Below the pieces are notes generated by a model. The model made no database searches and was not told where the DNA came from. It worked only from the letters and a program-made list of their open reading frames with translations. 12,343 nt of DNA from an uncultured Eubacteriaceae bacterium (GTDB taxonomy: Bacteria; Bacillota; Clostridia; Lachnospirales; Lachnospiraceae): NCBI GenBank assembly GCA_945938055.1, contig CAMEUH010000055.1, forward strand, positions 1-12,343, read 5' to 3'. Positions 1-6,672 of this stretch are shown here, piece by piece (position 1 is the stretch's first letter; each line of letters starts with the position of its first letter). The position numbers and the translations under genes are program-made.

Positions 1-370
1 AGTCCGCATTATTTACCATCAATGCCTTTCCATCGGAAAAGTCAATAAACTTACTCATCTGCTCCTTAAAACATTCACAGTTATGCTGGATGGTTTCTAC
101 CGTCATCATCTGTCTCATGTCCGTACGTCCCGATGGATCACCAATCATTGCCGTACCACCTCCGATTAAGGCAATCGGCTTATTTCCTGCCATCTGAAGT
201 CTCTTCATGAGGCATAGTGCCATAAAATGTCCTACGTGAAGGCTGTCTGCCGTCGGGTCAAAGCCAATATAGAATACTGCCTTTCCGTTATTCACAAGTT
301 CCTTGATTTCCGCTTCATCTGTTACCTGGGCAATCAGTCCGCGGGCAACTAATTCATCATAAATCGTCAT
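1..370 (-). CDS. tyrS: Tyrosyl-tRNA synthetase, N-terminal part (runs off the left edge)
   Basis: Attaches tyrosine to tRNA-Tyr in the cytoplasm. About 123 N-terminal residues are visible, beginning MTIYDELVARGLIAQVTDEA. The class I synthetase signature appears as HVGH at residues 45-48, after the YIGFDPTADSL segment (34-44) that forms part of the tyrosine/ATP pocket, and a GDPSGR loop lies at 77-82, typical of bacterial TyrS. The KMSKS loop and the S4-like tRNA-binding domain would lie outside the window. The ATG at 368-370 is preceded by a good ribosome site (AAAAGGAG). The gene starts 30 bp after the aldolase stop with no terminator or promoter visible between them, so the two are probably co-transcribed from the T-box promoter upstream of the aldolase. 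The tyrosine-type specifier in that leader agrees with this identification. Confidence 0.95.
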   Translation of the reverse strand, partial: MTIYDELVARGLIAQVTDEAEIKELVNNGKAVFYIGFDPTADSLHVGHFMALCLMKRLQMAGNKPIALIGGGTAMIGDPSGRTDMRQMMTVETIQHNCECFKEQMSKFIDFSDGKALMVNNAD

Positions 371-400
371 CTTTTTTCTCCTTTTCATAATTAAGATTCA

Positions 401-1375
401 TTAATCCTGCACAACAATCTCTTTATAAAATTCCGAATAATCGGTACGTTTATCCTTTGTGAACTGAATGGCCGTTCTCGGATGCTGGTTTAAAAGTCCT
501 GTCATGAGATACTGCAAATCATATCCCCATACAATACCCTCTTCACGAAGCTTTAACATATGTTTTTCAATGAACTGAATTACCGGGTAAACATTGTATT
601 TCGGATTACGGAGAAAGCCAAGGAGAAGTTCCATGGCACAGTTTCCGGCTCCTCTTCCCATCGCAGCATAGGTTCCGTCAAGATAATCCACTCCGTCACC
701 AACTGCCTCGATTGTATTGGCAAATGCCAGCTGCTGATTATTATGGGCATGAATTCCCAGCTTTTTATTATATTTCTTGGCAAATTCCATGTATATATCC
801 GTGATACGGGCAATCTGTTCCGGATAAAGAGAACCGAAGCTGTCAACGATATAAAAAATATTTACCGGAGATTTTCCAAGGATATCCAATGCCACTTTCA
901 AATCACTTTCCTGTGTATTAGAAATTGCCATAATGTTACAGCTTACTTCATATCCCTTATTCACTGCATCCTCAATCATGTCAACAGCCGTTGGAATGGT
1001 ATTCAGATAGGTTGCAACACGAATCATGTCAATAGGACTGTCCTTACGGTTTATGATATCAGTTTTGTAATCGCACCTTCCTACATCTGCCATGACAGCA
1101 ATTTTTAAATCCGTATCATTCTCCCCAACAATCGCACGGATATCCTCGTCTTTGCAGAATTTCCATTTGCCGAATTTTGTTTCATCAAATACCTCACGGG
1201 AAGCCTTATAACCGAATTCCATATAATCCACACCGGCTTTTATGTTTGCATGATATAAATCCTTGACAAATTCATCCGTAAAATAAAAATCATTGACCAA
1301 TCCTCCATCACGGAGTGTAGCATCCACTACCTTCACATCAGAGCGGTAGTTCATTAAATTTGCGAGTTCTTTCAT
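401..1375 (-). CDS. DRE-TIM family aldolase (HMG-CoA lyase / 4-hydroxy-2-oxovalerate aldolase-like), substrate unknown
   Basis: A 324-residue TIM-barrel aldolase of the DRE-TIM metallolyase superfamily. The N-terminal motif DATLRDGG (18-25) holds the catalytic Arg22 and metal-binding Asp23 of the family. HAHNN at 209-213 supplies the metal-binding histidines, and DSFGS (178-182) and the glycine-rich MGRGAGN (239-245) match the family strand and lid regions. These proteins cleave or form C-C bonds next to a keto acid with a divalent metal. The protein lacks the extra domains of citramalate or isopropylmalate synthases and is nearest in layout to 4-hydroxy-2-oxovalerate aldolases, but no dehydrogenase partner (DmpF-like) is adjacent, so the substrate is open. 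The ATG at 1373-1375 follows AGAAAGGA. It is the first gene behind a tyrosine-type T-box and is followed by tyrS, so its expression should track tRNA-Tyr charging. The family is secure; the pathway is not. Confidence 0.88.
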   Translation of the reverse strand: MKELANLMNYRSDVKVVDATLRDGGLVNDFYFTDEFVKDLYHANIKAGVDYMEFGYKASREVFDETKFGKWKFCKDEDIRAIVGENDTDLKIAVMADVGRCDYKTDIINRKDSPIDMIRVATYLNTIPTAVDMIEDAVNKGYEVSCNIMAISNTQESDLKVALDILGKSPVNIFYIVDSFGSLYPEQIARITDIYMEFAKKYNKKLGIHAHNNQQLAFANTIEAVGDGVDYLDGTYAAMGRGAGNCAMELLLGFLRNPKYNVYPVIQFIEKHMLKLREEGIVWGYDLQYLMTGLLNQHPRTAIQFTKDKRTDYSEFYKEIVVQD

Positions 1376-1400
1376 GTTTTATCCTTTCTGTTTTTAAAAT

Positions 1401-1449
1401 AAAAACTCCCGTCCTGAAGAAACCAAAAGCTTCTTCAAAGGACGAGAGT
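1401..1449 (-). terminator. T-box regulated intrinsic terminator
   Basis: A long hairpin on the minus strand: ACTCTCGTCC pairs with GGACGGGAGT (one G-U pair), and TGAAGAA pairs with TTCTTCA inside it. It is followed directly by TTTTTATTTT. It sits between the T-box antiterminator sequence and the aldolase ribosome site, where the competing terminator of a T-box leader belongs. It should end transcription when charged tRNA-Tyr is plentiful. Confidence 0.93.
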
Positions 1450-1717
1450 CATGTTCCCGTGTTACCACCTTTATTCACCGGCAATTCGCACCACCGGCCT
1501 CATCAGGTACAAAAATACCCTTGACACGATAACGTGTGTCCTTCCGTCCAAGCCTACTAATCCATCTTCGATGTTCAGCCGGATGCTCCGGGATGTATTC
1601 CTTCCTAGTTTCCATCGCGCCTCTCATCTGCCGGCAGCTTTCTGTGACTTTCACTTGAAACTACTTCTTCCCTTCACCGCATTTTTCAATGTTGCCATCT
1701 GTAAACAACAGATATTA
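1401..1717 (-). ncRNA. T-box leader, tyrosine type (specifier UAC)
   Basis: A cis-acting leader RNA that senses uncharged tRNA and switches transcription. The conserved antiterminator element AGGTGGTAACACGG is at 1470-1457 (family form AGGGTGGNACCGCG), with the UGGU bulge that pairs with the tRNA NCCA end. Upstream the leader has the stem I layout: GATGAGAGGCGCG near 1616, then GGAATACATCCCGGAG. The specifier is best read as UAC (1597-1595), followed by A as is usual, and this codon means tyrosine. That agrees with tyrS in the same operon. The leader runs about 315 nt from the predicted start near 1717 to the terminator. AUC (Ile) in the same loop is a less likely reading. Confidence 0.92.
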
Positions 1718-1723
1718 TCTGAA

Positions 1724-1752
1724 ATTATAAAGATTTTCTCCAAAATTGTCAA
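1724..1752 (-). promoter_or_regulatory. Sigma-A promoter of the T-box/aldolase/tyrS operon
   Basis: Perfect consensus on the minus strand: TTGACA (1752-1747), a 17-bp spacer and TATAAT (1729-1724). Predicted start is near 1717, just ahead of the T-box leader. A consensus promoter fits T-box genes, where control is by termination rather than initiation. Confidence 0.92.
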
Positions 1753-1773
1753 GTATGGTTTCTGAATTTCACA

Positions 1774-1802
1774 TTTACAAATTGTTCTAAAATTGATATA
1801 AT
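1774..1802 (+). promoter_or_regulatory. Sigma-A promoter of the GGDEF gene
   Basis: TTTACA (1774-1779), a 17-bp spacer and TATAAT (1797-1802), with an extended -10 (TGA directly before TATAAT). Predicted start is near 1809, giving a leader of about 20 nt. It is divergent from the tyrS-operon promoter, with 21 bp between the two -35 boxes. Confidence 0.85.
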
Positions 1803-1827
1803 GTATACAATATTTTTTTAGGAGAAA

Positions 1828-3615
1828 ATGCTGATGAAAATACCTGAGTACTCATCCAATAAGAATAGTCTCGTTACCTTTTGTTCTGCCTCCATTACAC
1901 AGAACTATCTTGTTCTGCTGGGAGATGAGTATTTTTATAATTTTGTTGGCAGACAGATGGGAATCCGTTTTACCGACCTGATTCATCCGGATTATCAGGA
2001 AGAATTTACTACTGCATGTACAGAGCTTGTCGTGGGAGAATCTGTCAGACTGATTATCATGCTGAAGGATTCCGATGACGCTTACCACTTATCGGACATT
2101 ACCATCAGTAACAACGGTCGGATTCTTGCAAATGAAGCAGTATTAGACCTTCGGATTTATAACATCACATCCATTGAAAACCGGCATATTAAATTTTCCA
2201 ATGACATCAATAAATATCGTTCCTTCCTGTCCATGTATCAGGATTACTTATTTGATTATGATACTGAGACCGGTAAATTTTCCATATACCTTTATCTTGG
2301 GAGCAAATCAACGCCATTTATCCAGTGCACCATAGAAGAATTTTATAAAAAGGTGACAAGGCACTATGAGAAACCGGAAGATCTTACAGAATTTGAAACC
2401 TTTTATCAGCATGTAAAGAAAGCAGATGAAAATTTTTCTCTTTCTCTGAACCTGCCATCCTTAAAGGATTTTTCTGTCAAAGACCGTTTTCATATAAATG
2501 GCAAAGTTATTTATAAAAGCAGCATGGCGCCTGTCGTAATCGGAATCATAAAACACATCGCAAAAGATGATGATGCCATGATTCCTTACTACGCTACCAA
2601 AGAAGGAAAGGACCCTGCAACAGGTCTTTTAAACAAGCGTGCTTCCAGTGAATATACGACAGACATTCTGAACCTGAATGATGGACAGAACCATTACATG
2701 TTAATGATTGATGCAGACAATTTTAAAGATATTAACGATACGTATGGACATTTATTTGGTGATGAGGTTCTTCTTAAGGTTGCCTCCGTCATCAGCAGTA
2801 CTCTGAACGGTCGCGGAATCTGCGGTCGTTTCGGTGGCGATGAATTTTACATTTTTACTACCAATATCCGTAATGAACAACAGCTGCGTAATATGCTGAC
2901 AACTATGCGAAAGAAGATTTATTATGCTTTTGATGGGATTATGGAAGATTTCCATCTTACCCTGTCGATTGGTATCAGTCTGTATCCTGACGACGGTTCT
3001 GAATACAATGAATTATTTAAGAAAGCAGATAAATGTCTTTATCTTGCCAAGGATAAGGGAAAGAACCGTTTTATCATTTATGATGAAGAATTACACGGAG
3101 GCATACTGGATGACAGCAATCTGCTGAGACGAGCCTTTAATCCACTGGAAAAGGCAGAGTACCTGGCAGGTGTTACCGCAGATGTGGGTACCGGCGTGGC
3201 ATCAGGTGACCTGTCCAAAATCCCGGAATTGTTAGAATACATCCGTTCCAGCTTCGAGTTGGATGGGATACGGATTTATTCCAAAAAGAACAAATCCCTG
3301 ATGTACCGGTGTGGTTCCTATAAAAAAGTTCCATCCTATGAAGAGTTTGCAAAAAATGGTGAGTTTCTTACTTTTTATAATGTCAATCAGATACTCACGA
3401 TTGGTTCCCTGCCCTCTTTTGAATCAAATGACCGGGAATTTTCCAGAGCAATGACTTCCAACAATATCATGGCAACCATAACCATGCATTTTACCAACAA
3501 AGAGGGAGATGATTTATTCTTCTTTTATGATATTTTTAATCATTCCACCCGCTGGAATGAATCCGATAAGAATTATCTGCTGACTATCAGTAAAATGCTT
3601 AGCCGCATGCTGTAA
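1828..3615 (+). CDS. Diguanylate cyclase (GGDEF) with N-terminal sensor and C-terminal GAF-like region
   Basis: Predicted to make cyclic di-GMP from two GTP in the cytoplasm. Of 595 residues, about 1-255 are a sensor region with a PAS-like feel (IHPDYQEEF near 52-60 and a second possible PAS-like unit at 130-250). The GGDEF domain spans about 260-420: DPATGLLNK (262-270), the metal/GTP segment MIDADNFKDIND (293-304), GHLFGDEVL (307-315), and an intact GGDEF at 336-340. The inhibitory I-site RxxD expected five residues before GGDEF is absent (NGRG there), so feedback inhibition at that site is unlikely. Residues about 460-595 resemble a degenerate GAF domain. No membrane segment or signal peptide is apparent, so it should sense a soluble cue. 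Start: AGGAG at 1820-1824 is only 3 nt from the ATG at 1828 but 9 nt from the in-frame ATG at 1834, which may be the real start. The stop lies 2 bp from the end of the convergent Cys-rich gene, and I see no terminator. Confidence 0.92.
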   Translation: MLMKIPEYSSNKNSLVTFCSASITQNYLVLLGDEYFYNFVGRQMGIRFTDLIHPDYQEEFTTACTELVVGESVRLIIMLKDSDDAYHLSDITISNNGRILANEAVLDLRIYNITSIENRHIKFSNDINKYRSFLSMYQDYLFDYDTETGKFSIYLYLGSKSTPFIQCTIEEFYKKVTRHYEKPEDLTEFETFYQHVKKADENFSLSLNLPSLKDFSVKDRFHINGKVIYKSSMAPVVIGIIKHIAKDDDAMIPYYATKEGKDPATGLLNKRASSEYTTDILNLNDGQNHYMLMIDADNFKDINDTYGHLFGDEVLLKVASVISSTLNGRGICGRFGGDEFYIFTTNIRNEQQLRNMLTTMRKKIYYAFDGIMEDFHLTLSIGISLYPDDGSEYNELFKKADKCLYLAKDKGKNRFIIYDEELHGGILDDSNLLRRAFNPLEKAEYLAGVTADVGTGVASGDLSKIPELLEYIRSSFELDGIRIYSKKNKSLMYRCGSYKKVPSYEEFAKNGEFLTFYNVNQILTIGSLPSFESNDREFSRAMTSNNIMATITMHFTNKEGDDLFFFYDIFNHSTRWNESDKNYLLTISKMLSRML

Positions 3616-3617
3616 GA

Positions 3618-3755
3618 CTAGTGGCAATGGCCCCCGCAATTTCTGCAGTCACCGCCACATTGTATGGACTTTCCATTTTTCTTATCGCGAATCATGCTTT
3701 TTACAATCAGCACGATGACACATATCAGTAACACACTGACACAAAATGTTGCCAT
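3618..3755 (-). CDS. FeoB-associated Cys-rich membrane protein (45 aa)
   Basis: A small protein starting MATFCVSVLLICVIVLIVKS. It has one hydrophobic segment (about 3-19), then a basic stretch (RDKKNGK) and a Cys-rich tail with Cys at 33, 37, 40 and 44 in a CGGDCRNCGGHC pattern. This is the layout of the short FeoB-associated Cys-rich membrane proteins found after feoB in Firmicutes; they are thought to sit beside FeoB in the membrane and may bind iron or help transport, which is unproven. The ATG at 3755 is chosen because it follows AAAGGAGG at good spacing; the ATG five bases upstream (3760) gives a frame that stops after eleven codons. It begins 40 bp after the feoB stop on the same strand, so it is the last gene of the feo operon. 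No terminator follows it. Confidence 0.88.
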   Translation of the reverse strand: MATFCVSVLLICVIVLIVKSMIRDKKNGKSIQCGGDCRNCGGHCH

Positions 3756-3783
3756 TCCATTTCCTCCTTTCTTCCTGCAATTC

Positions 3784-3811
3784 AGAGCCTGCATCCTAAG
3801 ATGCAGGCTCT
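3784..3811 (-). repeat. Perfect hairpin enclosing the feoB stop codon
   Basis: AGAGCCTGCATC (3784-3795) and its exact complement (3800-3811) flank a 4-nt loop, CTAA on the plus strand, that contains the feoB stop codon (TAG in the mRNA, 3798-3796). The stem is 12 bp with no mismatch. The bases following it in the transcript direction (GAATTGCAGG) are not U-rich, so it is not a standard intrinsic terminator. It may stabilise the feoAB message end, pause polymerase, or lower expression of the Cys-rich gene 28 bp downstream. Confidence 0.85.
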
Positions 3812-5934
3812 ATTCTATGCTTATATGGTCTGAATAACAGGTAAACCAGTACGATTACAAGAAGAACTGCCACAACTGTTCCAATTCCAAATGTACCTGC
3901 AATCATCCATGTTCCAATCTGATAGATGCACAATGCAACTACATAAGCCAGAAAACACTGATATCCGATTGCAAACCAGAACCATTTTTCATTGTTCATC
4001 TCTCTTTTTATCGCTCCCATTGCAGCAAAGCAAGGTGCACAAAGGAGATTAAATACCAGAAAACCATAAGACGCAACCGGTGTCATGACACTTGCAAGAT
4101 TACCCCAGATTTCAGCACCATCCTCTGCAACCTCGGCAAATCCGAAAAGCAGTCCAAAGGTTGCCACCACATTTTCCTTTGCAATGAGTCCTGTAACAGC
4201 TGCCACAGCCATCTTCCAGCCTTCTCCCGCCTGTGTCCAGCCAAGGGGAGCAAAAATCCATGCGATGACTCCACCGATTTCGGCAAGAATACTTCCGTCA
4301 AGCTGTTCCGGCTCCAGCATGCCAAAGCTGCCATCTGCCCATCCAAAGCTCATGAGGAACCAGAGAACAATGGTTGACAACAGAATAATGGTTCCTGCCT
4401 TCTTAATAAAGGACCATCCACGTTCCCACATGCTTCTGAGCACATTTCCCACGGTAGGCCAGTGATAAGCAGGAAGCTCCATGACAAAAGGAGCCGGATC
4501 GCCTGCAAACATTTTTGTCTTCTTTAAAATAATGCCTGAGCAGATGATGGCAGCCACACCTACGAAATAAGCACTCCATGACACCCAGCCTGCATTGTCA
4601 AAGAATGCTCCGGCAATCAGGGCAATAATCGGAAGTTTTGCGCCACATGGAACAAAAGTTGTTGTCATAATCGTCATCTTACGGTCACGGTCATTTTCAA
4701 TGGTACGGGATGCCATGATTCCAGGGACACCACAGCCACTTCCAATCAGCATTGGAATAAAGGATTTTCCCGAAAGTCCAAATTTTCGAAAAATACGGTC
4801 CATGATGAAAGCAACACGTGCCATGTATCCGCAGCTTTCCAGAAATGCCAGAAACAAAAAGAGCACCAGCATCTGCGGAACAAATCCCAGTACGGCACCC
4901 ACACCGGAAATGATTCCATCTACAATCAGCCCGGTCAGCCAGTCCGCGCATCCGATGCCTTCAAAAAAGCCCTGTGCTCCCGGAATAATCCACTCTCCAA
5001 ACAGTGTGTCATTGGTCCAGCCGGTCAACCAGTCACCCACCGTCGTAACCGATACATAATACACTAAGAACATGACCAGTGCAAAAATGGGAAGTGCCAG
5101 CCATCTGTTTGTAACAATGCGGTCAATCTTATCCGACGTAGTCATCTTTCCCCTTTGGGTTTTCGTCACACATTCTCCAATAATCGAAGAAATATAAACA
5201 TACCTTTCATTTGTAATGATGCTCTCCGTGTCATCATCAAAAGCCTTTTCCATCTGTTCAATTTCTACAGATACATCAGGAACAGCTTTCATCTGGTTTT
5301 TAATTTTTTCATCTTTTTCCAGAAGCTTAATTGCAAAGAAACGTTTCTGTTCCTCCGGAACCAGACTTCCCAGCTTGTTTTCCGCTGCCAAAATAATTTC
5401 TTCTGCTTTCGGCGAAAAGGTATGTACCGAGACAGATGGCATCTTTCCCTGCGCCAGTGCAACTGCCTTTTCTGCTGCCTTCTGAATGCCCGTTCCCTTC
5501 AAAGCAGAAATTTCCACAACCTCACAACCAAGCTTTTTACTGAGTTTATCAACATGTATTATATCTCCCTTTTTCTCCAGAACATCAATCATGTTGACCG
5601 CCATTACCACCGGAATACCAAGCTCCATAATCTGCGTGGACAAATAGAGATTTCTTTCGATATTGGTACCGTCCACAATATTAATAATTGCATCCGGTCT
5701 TTCACTAATCAGATAGTTTCTGGCAACCACTTCTTCCAAAGTGTAGGGAGACAAGGAATAGATACCTGGCAGATCCATGATGATGACATCCTTATGTCCT
5801 TTCAGTCTACCTTCCTTTTTTTCTACGGTTACGCCCGGCCAGTTTCCCACAAATTGATTGGAACCGGTCAGTGCATTGAATAATGTTGTTTTTCCACTAT
5901 TCGGATTACCTGCAAGTGCAATTTTTACTGACAT
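3796..5934 (-). CDS. feoB: Ferrous iron transporter FeoB
   Basis: The inner-membrane Fe(II) uptake protein, 712 residues, close to the usual length. The N-terminal cytoplasmic G domain has a P-loop GNPNSGKT (9-16), the switch region with GVTVEKKEG (34-42), G3 DLPG (54-57), G4 NMID (114-117) and a G5-like SAL (143-145). A helical linker region follows to about 270. The membrane part begins near 278 (WLALPIFALVMFLVYYV) and holds the two Gate motifs: GSGCGVPGIMASRTIEN (398-414) and FVPCGAKLP (428-436), each with the conserved Cys thought to line the iron path. It ends in a hydrophobic helix and a short tail, YKHRIEPAS. The ATG at 5934 follows GAAGGAGAA. It lies 62 bp after feoA with an operator-like inverted repeat in the gap. 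The protein appears intact. Confidence 0.97.
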   Translation of the reverse strand: MSVKIALAGNPNSGKTTLFNALTGSNQFVGNWPGVTVEKKEGRLKGHKDVIIMDLPGIYSLSPYTLEEVVARNYLISERPDAIINIVDGTNIERNLYLSTQIMELGIPVVMAVNMIDVLEKKGDIIHVDKLSKKLGCEVVEISALKGTGIQKAAEKAVALAQGKMPSVSVHTFSPKAEEIILAAENKLGSLVPEEQKRFFAIKLLEKDEKIKNQMKAVPDVSVEIEQMEKAFDDDTESIITNERYVYISSIIGECVTKTQRGKMTTSDKIDRIVTNRWLALPIFALVMFLVYYVSVTTVGDWLTGWTNDTLFGEWIIPGAQGFFEGIGCADWLTGLIVDGIISGVGAVLGFVPQMLVLFLFLAFLESCGYMARVAFIMDRIFRKFGLSGKSFIPMLIGSGCGVPGIMASRTIENDRDRKMTIMTTTFVPCGAKLPIIALIAGAFFDNAGWVSWSAYFVGVAAIICSGIILKKTKMFAGDPAPFVMELPAYHWPTVGNVLRSMWERGWSFIKKAGTIILLSTIVLWFLMSFGWADGSFGMLEPEQLDGSILAEIGGVIAWIFAPLGWTQAGEGWKMAVAAVTGLIAKENVVATFGLLFGFAEVAEDGAEIWGNLASVMTPVASYGFLVFNLLCAPCFAAMGAIKREMNNEKWFWFAIGYQCFLAYVVALCIYQIGTWMIAGTFGIGTVVAVLLVIVLVYLLFRPYKHRIEPAS

Positions 5935-5963
5935 CGCTTTTCTCCTTCCATTCTTGCTTTTTA

Positions 5964-5979
5964 GTTAGATTTTGCTAAC
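5964..5979. promoter_or_regulatory. Operator-like inverted repeat in the feoA-feoB gap (copy 2)
   Basis: GTTAG-ATTTTG-CTAAC, extended by one base each side (AGTTAG/CTAACT, 5963-5980). It has the same 5-6-5 layout as the repeat over the feoA promoter. A minus-strand TTGACA (5990-5985) lies five bases ahead of it, so an internal feoB promoter may be controlled here, but no convincing -10 is present at 17 bp spacing. The likely binder is a DtxR-family iron regulator (inference). Confidence 0.7.
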
Positions 5980-5996
5980 TTTCATGTCAAAAAAAA

Positions 5997-6218
5997 TCAT
6001 TCTACTGTGATCATTTCCGCATCAGCCTTCCTTAAAGATAATTCATAGCCGCGCACAGTCACTTCAATTGGATCTCCCAGCGGTGCTACCTTTCTCACAA
6101 AAATATCCACACCCTTGGTAATACCCATGTCCATGATTCTTCTTTTCACTGGTCCCTCGCCGGTAAGTTTCTGCACTTTTACCGTCTGTCCACAGGAAAT
6201 TTCCCTTAATGTCTTCAT
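5997..6218 (-). CDS. feoA: Ferrous iron transport protein FeoA
   Basis: A 73-residue cytoplasmic SH3-like protein that supports FeoB-dependent Fe(II) uptake. It has the standard FeoA pattern: an N-terminal TLREISCGQTVKVQKL strand region, the helix segment VKRRIMDMGITKGVDIFV (24-41) with the conserved RR..DMG.. motif, then APLGDPIEVTVRGYELSLRKADAEMITV. The length is typical. The ATG at 6218 follows AAAGGAAAAGAG. It lies between the second FeoA-like gene (44 bp upstream) and feoB (62 bp downstream), on the same strand and probably in the same transcript. Confidence 0.95.
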   Translation of the reverse strand: MKTLREISCGQTVKVQKLTGEGPVKRRIMDMGITKGVDIFVRKVAPLGDPIEVTVRGYELSLRKADAEMITVE

Positions 6219-6262
6219 GCTCTCTTTTCCTTTCTTTGCTTTTTAATGGGGCTTCTTACACT

Positions 6263-6475
6263 CTAAACCATAATCTTGTTTGCCATATCCTTACCAATGG
6301 CAACTCTGGAATCCTTCACATTGACAATCAGATTTCCTCCTGTTTCCGATACGACTGTAACCGCACCGCCTACCACAAATCCCAGGTTCTCCAGAAATTT
6401 TTTTATTTCTTCCTTTCCTCCAACCTTCTTAATTGTATTTGTCTCTCCGGTGTTCATCATTGTTAGTGGCATCAT
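6263..6475 (-). CDS. Second FeoA-domain protein, divergent
   Basis: A 70-residue FeoA-like protein and first gene of the feo operon. The core EEIKKFLENLGFVVGGAVTVVSE (22-44) carries the LGF..G..V.VVSE form of the FeoA fold, and GGNLIVNVKDSRVAIGKDMANKIMV ends the domain in the usual way. It lacks the RR..DMG segment of its neighbour, so the two are paralogues rather than a recent duplication. Tandem divergent FeoA proteins ahead of FeoB are common in clostridia; a division of labour between them is not established. Two adjacent ATG codons (6475 and 6472) follow AAGGGGTGAG; the second has the better spacing, so the exact start is uncertain by one residue, and further in-frame ATGs lie a few codons downstream. 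Confidence 0.9.
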   Translation of the reverse strand: MMPLTMMNTGETNTIKKVGGKEEIKKFLENLGFVVGGAVTVVSETGGNLIVNVKDSRVAIGKDMANKIMV

Positions 6476-6524
6476 CTCACCCCTTCTTTCGCTTCAAAGC
6501 TAGTTATTCTTTTTATTTTCACTT

Positions 6525-6540
6525 GTTAGTTTACTCTAAC
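6525..6540. promoter_or_regulatory. Operator-like inverted repeat over the feo promoter -10 (copy 1)
   Basis: GTTAG-TTTACT-CTAAC. It covers the whole -10 box (6528-6533), so a bound protein would block the polymerase. The core TTAG-N6-CTAA equals the half-overlapping unit of the DtxR/IdeR box TTAGGTTAGSCTAACCTAA, which can be read as two such units offset by 5 bp. A DtxR/IdeR-type iron repressor is therefore the best guess. The second copy in the feoA-feoB gap supports a real operator. Confidence 0.78.
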
Positions 6541-6556
6541 TTTAACAAATTGTCAA
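6528..6556 (-). promoter_or_regulatory. Sigma-A promoter of the feo operon
   Basis: TTGACA (6556-6551), a 17-bp spacer and TAAACT (6533-6528, four of six consensus bases). Predicted start is near 6521, about 46 bp ahead of the first FeoA-like start. A perfect -35 with a weaker -10 buried in an inverted repeat suits a repressed promoter. Confidence 0.8.
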
Positions 6557-6610
6557 GCGGGAAATTTTTTCCATCTATCTTGTCTGTATTTCGCATTTTC
6601 CGCCAACAAG

Positions 6611-6650
6611 CAAAAAAACAGGCGGTGCAAAAAATCATTTGCACCGCCTG
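6611..6650 (-). terminator. Intrinsic terminator of the GntR-ABC operon
   Basis: A perfect 13-bp stem, CAGGCGGTGCAAA pairing with TTTGCACCGCCTG, with a 6-nt loop, followed in the minus direction by seven T residues (6618-6612). It lies 22 bp past the permease stop. Read on the plus strand the downstream side is only loosely T-rich, so it is chiefly a minus-strand terminator. It also insulates the feo promoter from the operon upstream. Confidence 0.95.
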
Positions 6651-6672
6651 CTCATTCCTTCATTTTTCTTTT

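Noticed and set aside
560..1108. A 182-residue plus-strand reading frame opposite the aldolase
   Set aside because: It is an antisense shadow of a conserved enzyme, with no recognisable domain or upstream signal.
1451..1765. A 104-residue plus-strand reading frame between the aldolase and the GGDEF gene
   Set aside because: It runs antisense through the T-box leader and has no ribosome site or family resemblance; the RNA structure explains the sequence.
3784..3811. Intrinsic terminator after feoB
   Set aside because: The hairpin is perfect but no U-tract follows it on either strand, and a co-directional gene starts 28 bp later.
5155..5883. A 242-residue plus-strand reading frame opposite feoB
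   Set aside because: It is the complement of the conserved FeoB G domain, has low-complexity composition and no ribosome site.
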